Part shown: positions 62,898 through 64,000 of the stretch, one piece after another
How the letters are laid out: each line of letters opens with the position of its first letter
How positions within the stretch are numbered: position 1 is the stretch's first letter
Assembly: GCF_016806125.1 (NCBI RefSeq)
Contig: NZ_CP047166.1
Span: 1,178,001-1,242,000, forward strand
Length of the DNA stretch: 64,000 nt
Source of the DNA: Ponticoccus alexandrii
GTDB lineage: Bacteria; Pseudomonadota; Alphaproteobacteria; Rhodobacterales; Rhodobacteraceae
Direction of reading: 5' to 3'
Notes under the pieces: model-generated
What the model saw: the letters and a program-made list of their open reading frames with translations, nothing else
Database searches by the model: none
Told to the model about the DNA's origin: nothing
Made by a program: the position numbers and the translations under genes

Positions 62898-63899
62898 TCA
62901 CTCGCCGGGGCGGGCGATGCCGAAGTCCTCCGGCGAGTTCTTTGCCATACCGGCATCCTGCAACAGCCAGGCCGTACCCTGCTGCCACTTGGTCAGGAAG
63001 GCCTCTGCCTCGTCACCGGAGATTCCCATCAGCGTGAAGCCGCGCCCCTGCATCATCTCGACGAACTCTGCGTTCTGCGCGCCCTCGGCATAGGCCGCCG
63101 AGAGCTTGGCGACCACGTCCTTGGGTGTGCCCTTGGGGGTGAAGACGCCGAAGAACGGACCCCAGGGCAGGTAGGTGTTGAAGCCTTCGCTGGTCTCGGT
63201 CACCGGCGCCACGTCGGGCAGCTGATCGACGCCCTGCGTGTCAACGACGGCCAGCGCCTTCACATTGCCGGCGCGGATCGGGTCCAGGGCAAGGCCCAGC
63301 ACGACGGGCATGACGTCAATGGCGCCGCCCTGCAGGCCGGTCAGCGCCGGGCCGTCGCCGTCATAGGGCACCTCGATCACGTCCAGGTCACCCTCGACGG
63401 CCTTGACCATCGCGGTCACGACCGAGGGCAGGCCGCCCGGCCCGGTGGAGCCGAAGCGGACCTCGCCGGGGTTTGCCTTCACGTAGTCGATCATCTCGGC
63501 ATAGCTGTCGAAGGGCGCGTCGCTGCCCGCCACGAGGATCGGCGTGCCTCGGGCGAGGATCGAAACCGGGGTGAATTCCGAGTAGTCCCTCTCGCCAAGG
63601 CCCATGATCTTGTAGAGCATCGGGTTTTCCGCGCCCATCAGCAGCGTGTAGCCGTCGGCGGCCGAGCCCGCGACATGGTTCAGCGCGATGGCGCCCACGG
63701 CGCCGGTCATGTTCTGCATGACGACCGTGCCGCCCAGAGACTCTTCGGCATGCGGCGTGACAGAGCGCATCACGGTGTCTGTGGATCCACCGGCGCCCCA
63801 CTGGATGATGCCCTGGATCTCTTTTTCGGGGTATTCGGCCAAGGCCGGGGTCGCGCAAAGCGCCATGGCGCTGATTGCGCCAAGAATGAAAATCTTCAT
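62898..63899 (-). CDS. tctC: Tripartite tricarboxylate transporter substrate-binding protein (TctC)
   Basis: 333 residues. Signal peptide ends ATPALA at about residue 23; the mature part has the TTT family order: EYPEKEIQGIIQWGAGGSTD, VVMQNMTGAVGAIALNHVAG, the ligand-binding Asp region, and FFGVFTPKGTPKDVVAKLS. It captures a carboxylate in the periplasm and hands it to TctAB. The ligand is unknown. GGGAGGA precedes the ATG. First gene of tctCBA; a gap of about 270 bases separates it from tctB. Confidence 0.92.
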   Translation of the reverse strand: MKIFILGAISAMALCATPALAEYPEKEIQGIIQWGAGGSTDTVMRSVTPHAEESLGGTVVMQNMTGAVGAIALNHVAGSAADGYTLLMGAENPMLYKIMGLGERDYSEFTPVSILARGTPILVAGSDAPFDSYAEMIDYVKANPGEVRFGSTGPGGLPSVVTAMVKAVEGDLDVIEVPYDGDGPALTGLQGGAIDVMPVVLGLALDPIRAGNVKALAVVDTQGVDQLPDVAPVTETSEGFNTYLPWGPFFGVFTPKGTPKDVVAKLSAAYAEGAQNAEFVEMMQGRGFTLMGISGDEAEAFLTKWQQGTAWLLQDAGMAKNSPEDFGIARPGE

Positions 63900-63947
63900 G
63901 ATATCCTCCCGTTGGGTGCGAGTCGCTGGTGACGACTGGCTGACGGC

Positions 63948-63976
63948 AATGTGACGATAGCGCCTCGTACCGTCAA
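63948..63976 (-). promoter_or_regulatory. Possible promoter of tctC
   Basis: Minus strand TTGACG, 17 bases, CACATT, about 49 bases upstream of the tctC start. The -10 match is poor. Confidence 0.3.
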
Positions 63977-64000
63977 ACCCCACTGCTGGCCACGCATTAA

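Overview
The window is a 64 kb chromosomal segment from a GC-rich alphaproteobacterium, most likely a member of the Rhodobacterales (Roseobacter/Paracoccaceae group). The support is gene order and content: hom-glpX-recJ, lysC with ptsP, murA-DUF2948-hisD-UPF0262-phosphatase-infA-maf-RNase E/G-yacG, ribB-ribH-nusB, a cobalamin riboswitch on bluB, an Fnr-type box in front of cydABX and a tctCBA transporter. I cannot name the species. Most of the window is ordinary core chromosome with short housekeeping operons on both strands.

Layout. 1-3.7 kb: end of rplA with a strong terminator, a DMT-type transporter, a PaaI-like thioesterase fragment, two lipoprotein c-type cytochromes, a TetR regulator and a small lipoprotein. 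4-8.5 kb: hom, glpX, recJ. 8.7-12.9 kb: an islet beside tRNA-Glu in which two degraded tyrosine integrases flank a large Na+/H+ antiporter with a cyclic-nucleotide-binding tail, plus an IS5-type remnant. The right-hand integrase relic runs into the 3' end of bluB. 12.8-16.4 kb: bluB under a cobalamin riboswitch, a frameshifted glutamate dehydrogenase relic, and a PepSY membrane protein with a small CxxC protein. 16.8-21 kb: small lipoprotein, LysR regulator, alpha/beta hydrolase, Nudix hydrolase, DUF983 protein. 21.3-23.5 kb: an envelope-type module (EF-hand protein, ECF sigma factor, putative anti-sigma factor, CpxP-like periplasmic protein). 23.7-31.1 kb: a PleD-like diguanylate cyclase with degenerate receivers, DUF3572, an HAD phosphatase, ptsP, a MarR/membrane-protein pair, lysC.

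31.2-44.6 kb: a SnoaL-like protein, DUF1178 protein, Kdo transferase waaA, tRNA-Thr, then the murA-to-yacG housekeeping block. That block is interrupted by an NTF2-like/GNAT/nitrilase cassette and, behind infA, by an 18-nt degenerate tandem repeat array. 45.1-48.4 kb: pxpBCA (5-oxoprolinase) and a Zur-like Fur regulator. 48.7-53.8 kb: tRNA-Tyr, rlmB, a zinc-ribbon protein, ribB-ribH-nusB, an MscS-type channel and a small membrane protein. 54.3-57.2 kb: cydABX, including the 46-residue CydX. 57.5-60.3 kb: a second degenerate repeat array and a DbpA-like DEAD-box helicase with a repetitive basic tail. 60.5-63.9 kb: tctCBA.

I see no CRISPR array, restriction-modification system, toxin-antitoxin pair or other defence system, and no complete mobile element. 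The most unusual signals are the tRNA-Glu islet with its integrase relics and reshaped bluB 3' end, a family of about eleven dispersed intergenic repeats, two degenerate tandem arrays, a diguanylate cyclase whose receivers lack the phospho-acceptor, and the EF-hand/sigma-factor module. None of these is shown by sequence alone to be a new system.
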